Shown here: positions 1-5,853 of the stretch, piece after piece
Layout of the letters: the number at the start of each line of letters is the position of its first letter
Numbering within the stretch: position 1 is the stretch's first letter
DNA from: Desulfobacterales bacterium
Lineage (GTDB): Bacteria; Desulfobacterota; Desulfobacteria; Desulfobacterales; Desulfosalsimonadaceae
Length of the DNA stretch: 6,172 nucleotides
Assembly: GCA_018224315.1 (NCBI GenBank)
Contig: JAGTVF010000105.1
Coordinates: 1-6,172 of the forward strand
Direction: 5' to 3'
Notes under the pieces: model-generated
What the model was told of the DNA's origin: nothing
The model's input: the letters and a program-made list of their open reading frames with translations, nothing else
Database searches by the model: none
Made by a program: the position numbers and the translations under genes

Positions 1-239
1 ACTGCGAAAACTGCAATATCGCGGCTGCCGATATCATGAATTACGCCCACGCCCGGGGCCTGGGCACCTGTTATATCGGATTTGTGACCCTGGCCCTGAA
101 ATATTTCCCCAATCTTTGCAGGCTTGCAGGCCTTCCCCGGGGCCGCAGGGCCCATGCCTGCCTGACCATGGGCTATCCGGCCCATACATATGCCAGAATC
201 CCTTCCCGCAGGCCCAGGCCCGTGGACTGGCTTCGATAA
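1..239 (+). CDS. Nitroreductase-family flavoprotein, C-terminal fragment (5' end outside window)
   Basis: The reading frame is open from base 3 to the TAA ending at 239, so this is the last 78 or so codons of a longer gene. The visible protein begins CENCNIAAADIM and continues with the pattern typical of the C-terminal half of nitroreductase-fold proteins: an alanine-rich helix, then GLGTCYIG, a Leu/Pro-rich segment, TMGYPAHTYARIP, and a terminal R..VDW. In this family the GLG.C.IG and GYP segments belong to the FMN-binding fold; members reduce nitro compounds, quinones or flavins with NAD(P)H, and some anaerobic members carry an N-terminal ferredoxin domain. Whether such a domain exists here cannot be seen. 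An internal ATG at 36 is not the real start, because family-like sequence extends upstream of it. The gene runs convergently into the alcohol dehydrogenase gene with only 9 bp between stop codons and no obvious terminator hairpin. The substrate is unknown. Confidence 0.8.
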   Translation, partial: CENCNIAAADIMNYAHARGLGTCYIGFVTLALKYFPNLCRLAGLPRGRRAHACLTMGYPAHTYARIPSRRPRPVDWLR

Positions 240-248
240 CTGCAAACT

Positions 249-1496
249 TTACCCGGTTTTGATTTTTGTCCGGTCCAGGGGCGTGCCTTCCCAGGCGTGT
301 TCGAGCACCATATGCGCATCATCTGCCAGCAGTTCCTCGGGGTTGGGCACCCGGGCCCCGTCGCTTAAGGCTTTTTCCGCAATCTCGGGCAGCATGTTTT
401 TTTCCACCAGGCGTCGGCCGTCGCGGTCCCGGATTTCCGATAGAAATCGGGGATGGCGTCCGCCAGTGGCATCATGCAGGTCCTGGTTGAGCTGGCGGAT
501 CAAAGCAATTGCTTTTTCGGCCCGCTGGTGCCGGGGGGTTGCGGCATAGGTTTCCGGCCCGGCCAGGGGCAACAGCAGCTGGCTGATGATTTCGCCCCGG
601 CGGTGCAGGTTGTATTCCAGGCCGTAGGGCAGCAACGCCGCCATGCAGTTTCCGTGGGGCACGTGGCACACCGCGCCCGTGACATGGCCGAGATTGTGCA
701 CCATGCCCACCATGGAATTGGAAAATGCCGCCCCGGCCAGGGTGGAGGCATTGGCCAGGGCCAGGCGGGCCTGCATGTCTTCGGGGTTTTGGATCACATA
801 AAGCAGGTTTTGGCAGATCAGGTCAATGGCCTGAAACGCCAGGGCATCACTTAAGGGATTTTTTTCCAGGCAGTACCAGGCTTCACAGGCGTGGGACAAG
901 GCGTCCATGGCTGTTGCCGCTGTAATAAAATCCGGCAGGGTCCGGGTCAGGCGGGCATCGAGCACGGCCAGGTCCGGCAGCAGAAAATAGGAGACAAAGA
1001 ACATTTTCTCCCGGCGCTCCGGATCGGCGATCACGGCCACCAGGGTCATTTCCGATCCCGTGCCCGCGGTGGTGGGCAGAATCACCAGGGGATTGAGTTT
1101 TTTGCGCACCGCACCCGCGCCCTGAAAGTCCAGAAGGGTTTTTCCGCCCAGCGAGACCACGATGTTCACGCCCTTTGCCGTGTCGATCACCGAGCCGCCG
1201 CCCACGGCAATGATGGCGTCGCATTGGTTTTCCCGGTACACGCCGGCGATTTTATCCACAACATGGTAGTCCGAATCCACCGGAACATCGCTGTAAACCG
1301 GCGCGGATTCCAGTTCGCCGGCCATGGCCTGTTTGACCGCATCCACGAGCCCGGCGTTTTGAACCCCGGGATCAGTGATGATCAGCGGCCGGCCGGCGTG
1401 AAGGCCGGCCAGCAGGCCGGGTATCTTTTCAAGGGCGTTTTCTCCCGAAATAATTTTGGCCCGGCTGCAGAAATCATAAAATTCCGGCAGGATCAT
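249..1496 (-). CDS. Iron-containing (group III) alcohol dehydrogenase
   Basis: This 415-residue protein has the usual length of Fe-dependent alcohol dehydrogenases, which interconvert primary alcohols and aldehydes with NAD(P). The N-terminal Rossmann-like half has PLIITDPG at 37-44, AIIAVGGGSVIDTAKG at 94-109 (the dinucleotide-binding glycine motif) and LPTTAGTGSE at 140-149. The helical C-terminal half keeps all four metal ligands expected from the FucO family: D198 and H202 in MDALSHACEAW, H267 in MVHNLGH, and H281 in HVPHG, with the characteristic 14-residue spacing between the last two. It is therefore predicted to be catalytically competent. The start at 1496 has a purine-rich Shine-Dalgarno (GGAAAGGA on the coding strand) 6 nt upstream. 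It is the third gene of a minus-strand operon, 20 nt after the SCP2-like gene, and a clear paralogue of the first gene; both share the signature AG.ETYAATP (312-321 here). The substrate is not readable from sequence; the AOR next door suggests an alcohol/aldehyde/acid pathway. Confidence 0.93.
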   Translation of the reverse strand: MILPEFYDFCSRAKIISGENALEKIPGLLAGLHAGRPLIITDPGVQNAGLVDAVKQAMAGELESAPVYSDVPVDSDYHVVDKIAGVYRENQCDAIIAVGGGSVIDTAKGVNIVVSLGGKTLLDFQGAGAVRKKLNPLVILPTTAGTGSEMTLVAVIADPERREKMFFVSYFLLPDLAVLDARLTRTLPDFITAATAMDALSHACEAWYCLEKNPLSDALAFQAIDLICQNLLYVIQNPEDMQARLALANASTLAGAAFSNSMVGMVHNLGHVTGAVCHVPHGNCMAALLPYGLEYNLHRRGEIISQLLLPLAGPETYAATPRHQRAEKAIALIRQLNQDLHDATGGRHPRFLSEIRDRDGRRLVEKNMLPEIAEKALSDGARVPNPEELLADDAHMVLEHAWEGTPLDRTKIKTG

Positions 1497-1516
1497 GGTG
1501 ATTCCTTTCCCGGTTT

Positions 1517-2122
1517 TTAAATGTTTTTGTAAATCACCCGGATCAGGTCCGGAAAAAAGGCGCGCAGATAGATCCGGATGCGATTGAGATGTTTTTTCCA
1601 GCCCGGCAGTTCCGAGTTGTCCGGATAGCGTTTGACCGCCAGCCTGGCAATGATTTTGGGCAGCAGATAGACCTCCACACGGTCCAGGGCGCGCATAAAG
1701 GCCAGGGCCTGGGGCAGGCTGCCTTCCACTATGAACCGGTCGTAATTAAAGGCCAGGGCCGTGGATTCCTGAAAGGTGAACAACCGCATGGCCGAGGCCA
1801 GGTTTTTGATGGTCAGGCGCAGATGCGCCCTGGCTGCCCGGGGCTGCCAGCCCAGGTACCGGAGGCGGCCTTTTTTGTCCTTTTTGGCCACCATCCATGG
1901 GCCGGCCGGCCCCACGCCCAGGCAAAGACAGAATCCGTCGGGCAGCTGCTGAAAAATGCGCCGGACTGTCGGATCCACCCTGGCAGCAGCTTCAAGGCCC
2001 CGGCCCACCACCAGCAGCATGACAGCAATATAGGCTTTCCGGAAACAACTGGTTTTCGGGCGGATCTCCGGATACTGGCCAAGGTTGGCCGGAGCGTTTG
2101 AAAACGGGGTAAAACGATTCAT
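1517..2122 (-). CDS. Small SCP2-like (sterol/lipid-carrier-like) protein, tentative
   Basis: This 201-residue protein has no catalytic motif that I recognise. The central part (roughly 50-168) resembles the SCP2-like fold: a strand-rich stretch (FCLCLGVGPAGPWMVAKK, 64-81), then LRLTIKNLASAMRLFTFQES (101-120), a helix with AFNYDRFIVEGSLPQALAFM (124-143), and LDRVEVYLLPKIIARLAVKR (146-165). The succession 'IKNL..A...F..ES...AF..DR..V.G.L..A....R.LD.VE.YLLP' is what suggests SCP2-type lipid binding; this is pattern memory, not a search result. The N-terminal segment 29-40 (KAYIAVMLLVVG) is hydrophobic but short and internal, so it is a weak membrane or lipid-contact candidate. The C-terminus is very basic. 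The ATG overlaps the TGA of the preceding gene by 4 bp (ATGA), and AAAGGAG lies about 7 nt upstream, so the two genes are probably translationally coupled. SCP2 domains bind acyl chains or sterols, so it could present a hydrophobic alcohol or aldehyde to the dehydrogenases; that is inference. Confidence 0.62.
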   Translation of the reverse strand: MNRFTPFSNAPANLGQYPEIRPKTSCFRKAYIAVMLLVVGRGLEAAARVDPTVRRIFQQLPDGFCLCLGVGPAGPWMVAKKDKKGRLRYLGWQPRAARAHLRLTIKNLASAMRLFTFQESTALAFNYDRFIVEGSLPQALAFMRALDRVEVYLLPKIIARLAVKRYPDNSELPGWKKHLNRIRIYLRAFFPDLIRVIYKNI

Positions 2123-3276
2123 TCGGGAGCTCCTTTCCAGGCCCGGCCGGCTAAATCCAGCGCGTCAGAGGCTTTTATTGCGGCATCCGGCCTGGATTCA
2201 GCGTTTTCACAGGCCTGCCGGATTCGGTAAAAAGGAATTTGCAAAGACTCCAGGCTCTGGCCCAGGTTTTTTTGAATTTTGTCCAACAGGGCTTTGAGCA
2301 TGTCTGCGCCCCTGGCGGGGCGCTGTTTTTCCGGTGTGGCGGCATAAGTTTCCATGCCGGCCACGGCCAGCAGCAGTTCGGGCCTGGGCGGACCGTTTTG
2401 CTCCATGGACCTTTCCAGGGCTGCAGGTGCCAGAAGACCCGTAAATACACCCTGGCGGATGCGGGTCATCCGGGCCAGTTCTTCTGAAACCACGCGCACA
2501 ATCCCCGGTGCGGCGTTGGCAGCGGCAATGGCGGCAATCACGCCTGCGTTGGCCATGGCCAGGCAGGGCTTGTCCCGGCCCGGGGAGGCCAGGGCGGCGT
2601 CTATGTTCTGGTTTAAAAGCCGGAGGGCGGTGTGGACAAACGCATCCCGGATGGGGCCGGGATTGGTCCCGGTAAAGGCGCTCCAGGCGTTGTCTGCGGT
2701 AATGGCAGCGCTTTGGGCTGTTTGATGCGGCAATTGCCCACGGAGCATGCGTTTGTCGAGCACAATGACATCCGGGGCAAGAAATTCAGAGTAAAGATGC
2801 TGGTTGTCCAGGGTCAGGGTGTTTCCGGCGCCGGTGCCGTCCGGGTCCCCGGCAGGCACCAGCACAAGGGGGTATAATCTTTTGGTCAGGGCCGCGCCCG
2901 TGAAAAAAGCCGACAGGTCCGGCGTGTTTTCAGAAACCAGGATATTGATGGCCCGGGCCAGGTCCGCGGACAAGGGGCTTCCCAGGGCGATCAATGCATC
3001 GCAGCCCCGGCGGACAAACAGGTCTGCGGCCTGCCATGCCAGGCTGATGCCGGCATAATCCCCCAATCGGTTAAACACGGCGCCGATCAAACAGTCGGAA
3101 TCGTCAAATGCCCGGATCAGGATCCGGTCCAGTTTTTTGGCATCCGCCGCCCGGTCGGTGATAATCAGGGGCTTGCAGGCGTTGTTGGCCGCAAGTTCGG
3201 CCGGGATGTTTTCCAGGCTGCAGGCACCGGAGATGATTTTGGGATGACTCAGAAACGCGTAGTCAAACTGGGGCAT
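2119..3276 (-). CDS. Degenerate iron-alcohol-dehydrogenase paralogue lacking the metal site (probable pseudoenzyme)
   Basis: From the start at 3276 the protein has 385 residues. It aligns along its full length with the Fe-ADH at 249-1496: HPKIISGACSLENIP against RAKIISGENALEKIP, KPLIITD against RPLIITD, RLYPLVLVPA against KLNPLVILPT, and AGMETYAATP (306-315) against AGPETYAATP. The functional residues are gone. The glycine motif GGGSVIDTAKG is replaced by LGSPLSADLARA, GTGSE by GTGAG, the D...H metal motif by a segment without histidine (about 189-203), and the two C-terminal metal histidines by R261 and Q275, still 14 residues apart. The reading frame is intact with no premature stop, so it looks maintained, not decayed. 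The start at 3276 has AGGAG 7 nt upstream and matches the paralogue's N-terminus. An in-frame ATG at 3408 would add 44 residues without homology or a good ribosome site. First gene of the operon. Possible roles are a structural or regulatory partner of the intact ADH, or a binding protein; function unknown. Confidence 0.85.
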   Translation of the reverse strand: MPQFDYAFLSHPKIISGACSLENIPAELAANNACKPLIITDRAADAKKLDRILIRAFDDSDCLIGAVFNRLGDYAGISLAWQAADLFVRRGCDALIALGSPLSADLARAINILVSENTPDLSAFFTGAALTKRLYPLVLVPAGDPDGTGAGNTLTLDNQHLYSEFLAPDVIVLDKRMLRGQLPHQTAQSAAITADNAWSAFTGTNPGPIRDAFVHTALRLLNQNIDAALASPGRDKPCLAMANAGVIAAIAAANAAPGIVRVVSEELARMTRIRQGVFTGLLAPAALERSMEQNGPPRPELLLAVAGMETYAATPEKQRPARGADMLKALLDKIQKNLGQSLESLQIPFYRIRQACENAESRPDAAIKASDALDLAGRAWKGAPE

Positions 3277-3436
3277 TTCTTCACTCCTGTTTCGTAAAGG
3301 GATCACCGGGAAGCGTTGCTGGCCCTCAGGAAATGTTGATTGGGCTTGTTTTTTTTTATAATTTAATAAACAATCTTCTATCACAAACGAACCAGAATGT
3401 ATATCCATTGCTGCTCAATTAGGCAGGGAGGCTCTC
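3277..3436. promoter_or_regulatory. Divergent control region between the ADH operon and the AOR gene
   Basis: This 160-bp spacer separates two divergent transcription units and holds the most AT-rich stretch of the left part of the window. On the plus strand a perfect TATAAT lies at 3357-3362, with TTGATT at 3336-3341 as a possible -35 (15-bp spacing, shorter than ideal). Transcription from it would give a leader of about 65-70 nt before the AOR start. On the minus strand the same AT-rich block (TTGTGA upstream of TAAATT or TATAAA) gives weaker sigma70-like candidates for the operon. Ribosome sites are clear on both sides: AGGGAGG at 3425-3431 for AOR, and AGGAG on the minus strand for the ADH paralogue. 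I found no convincing operator palindrome. The arrangement would allow co-regulation of the two units, but nothing in the sequence proves it. Confidence 0.5.
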
Positions 3437-5347
3437 ATGCAGGAGATCACAGGCACCAGCAACCGGGTTCTGGAAGTGGATTTAACGACTCAGACGTTTG
3501 ATATTTCTTATATCAGCGATACAGACCGGCAACAATATCTGGGCGGCAAAGGCATTGCCCTGAAGCTGATTTACGACCGGATGGCCGCGGGCATTGATCC
3601 CCTGAGCCCGGAGAATTTGTTTGTCCTGGCAACCGGGGTGTTTATGGGCACGGGCGCCGCCTGTTCCGGCCGGTTTGAAGCCGTTACCAAATCGCCGCTT
3701 ACGGGCCTGATGGCCAGCAGTTCCTGCGGAGGGCCATTTGGCATGGCGTTAAAGACTTCCGGGTGGGATGCCATGGTTATTTCCGGCCGGGCACAATCGC
3801 CGGTTTATCTGCGGGTGGATAACAGCGGGGCTGCGTTTGTGCCCGCGGATGCGCTTTGGGGAACGGGCACGGCGGATGCGGAAAAAGCGCTTTTGCAGGA
3901 CGGATCCGGTGCCCTGGTCATCGGGCCGGCCGGGGAAAACCGCGTCCGGTTTGCCAATATCCGCTCCGGCCACCGCTTTCTGGGACGGGGCGGCATGGGA
4001 ACGGTGCTGGGGGCCAAAAATGTCAAGGGCATTGTGGCCAAGGGCAAAGAATACAATATTGTGCCGGCGGACAAGAAACGCTTTGATAAAGCCAACCGGC
4101 TGTTTTTCAAATATATTAACAGAAACGGCGTCACAGCCGGCGCTTTCCGGGATTACGGCACCAACGCCAATCTCAATACCGGCAATGCCGCCGGCATTCT
4201 GCCGGTGCGCAACTTTACCGGCGGCAGTCACGGAAAGGCCCGCAAGCTCTCCGGCGAGGCCATGGCCGAGCGGTTTGACACAAAGCATGATACGTGCAAA
4301 CCCTGCGCCATTCTCTGCGGCCACCGGGGCACCATCCACGGGGAAAAACGCCATGTGCCCGAATACGAGACCATGACCCTGCTGGGGGCCAACCTGGAGA
4401 TCTTTGATCCGGAGGCGGTCTCTGATTTCAATGAATTGTGCAGCCATTACGGCATGGATACCATTTCCACGGGCGGGACCCTGGCCTGGGCCATGGAGGC
4501 CGGCCAAAAGGGACTGCTGAAAACAGATCTGAAATTCGGAGCCGCCGACAAAATTGCCGGAATGATAACGGATATGGCCCTGCGCCGGGGCCTGGGAAGG
4601 GATCTGGCCCTGGGAAGCGCGGCAGCATCAAAAAAATACGGGGGCGAGGATTTTGCCATGCATGTCAAGGGTATGGAACTGCCCGGCTATGATCCCCGGG
4701 GTTCTGTGGGTCAGGGCCTTTCCTATGCCACGGCCAACCGGGGCGGCTGCCACCTGTCATCCTACATGGTGGGCCTGGAGGTGATCCTGGGTATGGCCGA
4801 GCCCCGGGCTGTGCGCTGGAAACCCTATATGGTCAAGTTCATGGAAGATGCGTTTTGCGCCATCAACTGCCTGCACGTGTGTTTGTTTACCTCCTTTGCC
4901 GTGTTTCTGGAGCCGCCCCTGATCCGGTTTTCACCCAAATTTGTCATCCGGCTGCTCAACCAGAACTTTTCCCGGCTGGCGTTAAATCTCATGGATGTCA
5001 GCCTTTATCCGGAGCTGTGGCATGCCATTATGGGCAGCCGCTATGTGCCCTACCAGGGAATGCGGGATTTTTACAAGGCCGGAGAGCGGGTCCATGTGCT
5101 GGAGCGCTACATGAACACCCGGGAAGGCATTTCCAGAAAAGACGATACCCTGCCCCTGCGGCTGCTCACCGAGGGCCGGGCCTGTGATGCCGGTCAAGGC
5201 ACGGTTCCCCTGGCGGCCATGCTGAAGAAATATTACCGGCTTCGGGGATATGACCCAAACGGGGTGCCCCGCCCGGAAACCCTGAAAAGACTGGGCATTG
5301 AACCCCGGCATCCGGGCCGGGAAAAAGACGCGGAAGATATTTTTTGA
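3437..5347 (+). CDS. Aldehyde:ferredoxin oxidoreductase family tungstopterin enzyme
   Basis: This 636-residue protein has the normal length and domain order of the AOR family, which oxidises aldehydes to carboxylates at a bis-tungstopterin site and passes electrons through one [4Fe-4S] cluster to ferredoxin. The N-terminal domain shows NRVLEVDL (9-16), YLGGKGI (34-40), SGRFEAVTKSPLTG (77-90), SCGGPFG (96-102) and FLGRGGMGTVLGAKNVKGI (181-199), all pterin-domain hallmarks. Three cluster cysteines form C287-x2-C290-x3-C294; the fourth is most likely C482 (VCLF). PEYET (308-312) and GGCH (436-439, with H439) match the proposed active-site Glu and His regions, and HYGMDTISTG (337-346) the first pterin-binding Asp segment. 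The second Asp-type segment (DxxGLC in the archaeal enzyme) reads NCLHVC here, so Asp is replaced by N477. The C-terminal GERVHVLERYMNTREG is typical. The start is supported by AGGGAGG 5 nt upstream. It lies divergent to the alcohol dehydrogenase operon, which suggests an alcohol-aldehyde-acid pathway. No signal peptide, so cytoplasmic. Confidence 0.94.
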   Translation: MQEITGTSNRVLEVDLTTQTFDISYISDTDRQQYLGGKGIALKLIYDRMAAGIDPLSPENLFVLATGVFMGTGAACSGRFEAVTKSPLTGLMASSSCGGPFGMALKTSGWDAMVISGRAQSPVYLRVDNSGAAFVPADALWGTGTADAEKALLQDGSGALVIGPAGENRVRFANIRSGHRFLGRGGMGTVLGAKNVKGIVAKGKEYNIVPADKKRFDKANRLFFKYINRNGVTAGAFRDYGTNANLNTGNAAGILPVRNFTGGSHGKARKLSGEAMAERFDTKHDTCKPCAILCGHRGTIHGEKRHVPEYETMTLLGANLEIFDPEAVSDFNELCSHYGMDTISTGGTLAWAMEAGQKGLLKTDLKFGAADKIAGMITDMALRRGLGRDLALGSAAASKKYGGEDFAMHVKGMELPGYDPRGSVGQGLSYATANRGGCHLSSYMVGLEVILGMAEPRAVRWKPYMVKFMEDAFCAINCLHVCLFTSFAVFLEPPLIRFSPKFVIRLLNQNFSRLALNLMDVSLYPELWHAIMGSRYVPYQGMRDFYKAGERVHVLERYMNTREGISRKDDTLPLRLLTEGRACDAGQGTVPLAAMLKKYYRLRGYDPNGVPRPETLKRLGIEPRHPGREKDAEDIF

Positions 5348-5407
5348 AGTTTGCAACTATCTGTTTTTGTAACATCAGTAAAAAACATACAGCGTGTCGA
5401 CTATAAA

Positions 5408-5429
5408 CAGGACCCTTGACAGGGTCCTG
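5408..5429 (+). terminator. 9-bp perfect hairpin after the AOR gene (possible terminator)
   Basis: CAGGACCCT (5408-5416) and AGGGTCCTG (5421-5429) are perfect inverted repeats around a TGAC loop, 61 nt after the AOR stop codon. The stem is strong enough to be a transcription terminator or an mRNA 3'-end stabiliser for AOR. The following bases (CAATTGTATTT) are only moderately T-rich, so a classical intrinsic terminator is not assured. The loop and its flanks also contain TTGACA (5416-5421), a consensus -35 box. Confidence 0.5.
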
Positions 5430-5444
5430 CAATTGTATTTAAAT
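5416..5444 (+). promoter_or_regulatory. Candidate sigma70 promoter for the riboswitch-receptor transcript
   Basis: TTGACA at 5416-5421 is a perfect -35 box, and TTAAAT at 5439-5444 lies at the ideal 17-bp spacing as a 4-of-6 -10 box; TATTTA at 5436-5441 is an alternative with shorter spacing. Transcription would begin near 5451, upstream of the cobalamin aptamer, leaving a leader of about 400 nt before the receptor gene. The location is right for a riboswitch-controlled transcript, but the -10 is imperfect. Confidence 0.42.
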
Positions 5445-5513
5445 GCACACAATTATTCAGATGCTCGCAATGCGAGCCTGGCACCGGCTTGTATAACCTG
5501 CTTTTCGAAGCGT

Positions 5514-5673
5514 TGTTTTACAGGCGCCTGCCAGGAGGGAACCCTGTGTGAATCAGGGACCGGCCCGCGGCTGTAAACGGGGACGAAAGCTGCAGAATTG
5601 CCACTGTTTGTATTAACGGGAAGGCGCAGCAAGTAGATTGATCCGCAAGTCAGAAGACCTGTCTGAATAAACA
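5514..5673 (+). ncRNA. Cobalamin riboswitch aptamer
   Basis: The conserved landmarks of the cobalamin (B12) riboswitch occur in the right order. They are GGGAA (5537-5541); a hairpin CCCTG-TGTGAAT-CAGGG (5542-5558) corresponding to the GGUGAAAAUCC element; CCGCGGCTGTAA (5565-5576), resembling the CCCGCAACUGUAA junction; GCCACTG (5600-5606) with CGGGAAGGC (5617-5625); and the 3' B12 box AAGTCAGAAGACCTGTC (5647-5663), close to the family's GUCAGGAGACCUGCC. Closing pairs can be drawn between TGTTT (5514-5518) and AAACA (5669-5673), and between ACAGG (5520-5524) and CCTGT (5658-5662). The upstream peripheral arm appears very short (GGC-GCCT-GCC). Members bind adenosylcobalamin or related cobalamins and repress B12 uptake or synthesis genes. 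A TonB-dependent receptor follows, so the likely role is feedback control of cobalamin import. A possible loop-loop contact is CCGGC (5560-5564) with GCCGG (5689-5693), which is tentative. Confidence 0.92.
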
Positions 5674-5704
5674 TAAGGGGTTGACTGCGCCGGCAACGTT
5701 GTGC

Positions 5705-5791
5705 CCCGGGCTGAATCTGCGGATAAAAAAGGGAAATCCCGGATCGTGTATACGATCCGGGATTTTTTTATTGAAACCGCAGATGCCCGGG
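5705..5791 (+). repeat. 15-bp interrupted inverted repeat enclosing the terminator
   Basis: CCCGGGC (5705-5711) plus ATCTGCGG (5715-5722) is exactly complementary to CCGCAGAT (5777-5784) plus GCCCGGG (5785-5791). The result is a 15-bp stem with a single 3-nt bulge (TGA, 5712-5714). The intrinsic terminator hairpin lies wholly inside this stem. The outer stem can form only after polymerase has passed the terminator, so it may mark or stabilise the read-through transcript, or compete with the terminator arms, which share the CCCGG/CCGGG words. The complementarity is seen directly; any function is inference. Confidence 0.75.
5734..5769 (+). terminator. Intrinsic terminator of the riboswitch expression platform
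   Basis: AAATCCCGGATCGT (5734-5747) and ACGATCCGGGATTT (5752-5765) form a perfect 14-bp stem with a GTAT loop, and the T-run continues to 5769. This is a textbook Rho-independent terminator. It lies 60 nt after the cobalamin aptamer and 84 nt before the receptor start codon, so ligand-controlled transcription termination is the likely mechanism: high cobalamin leads to termination. The 5' arm (CCCGG, 5738-5742) can also pair with CCGGG at 5706-5710, a candidate antiterminator contact. Confidence 0.92.
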
Positions 5792-5853
5792 TTTCTCCAT
5801 GACAAAGCCGGCGGCTGCGGCACATTTCCATTGACAACAGTAAAGGAGGCACC

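Larger units (their letters stand above)
5348..5513. other. Spacer between AOR and the cobalamin aptamer
   Basis: I see no gene here. Besides the 9-bp hairpin and the candidate promoter, two small hairpins precede the aptamer: GCTCGC-AAT-GCGAGC (5463-5477) and GCTT-TTCG-AAGC (5500-5511), the latter with a UUCG-type loop. Both would lie in the 5' part of the receptor leader RNA if transcription starts near 5451. They may be peripheral riboswitch elements or simply leader structure. A short open frame crossing this area (5394-5576) enters the aptamer and has no ribosome site or recognisable protein features, so it is not called. Confidence 0.5.

Noticed and set aside
1383..1419. Clustered GGCCGGCC words that could fold into a GC hairpin
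   Set aside because: They fall inside the ADH coding sequence and are explained by GC-rich codons for an Ala/Gly/Leu/Arg-rich stretch (LLAGLHAGRP). GGCC words are frequent throughout the window.
891..1520. 209-codon plus-strand frame antisense to the Fe-ADH
   Set aside because: It is a shadow frame rich in His, Gly and Gln, with no ribosome site and no family resemblance, opposite a gene with intact catalytic motifs.
3749..4507. Long open frame (252 codons) antisense to the AOR gene
   Set aside because: It lies entirely within a well-supported AOR coding region. The translation has no recognisable motif and the composition expected of a complementary-strand shadow in GC-rich DNA.
5394..5576. 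60-codon frame between AOR and the riboswitch
   Set aside because: It has no Shine-Dalgarno, crosses two hairpins and ends within conserved aptamer sequence. The RNA structure explains the region better.
5831..5836. TTGACA just upstream of the receptor start, as a possible -35 box
   Set aside because: The matching -10 position falls on the start codon (ATGGGC) with no resemblance to TATAAT, and a promoter there would bypass the riboswitch.
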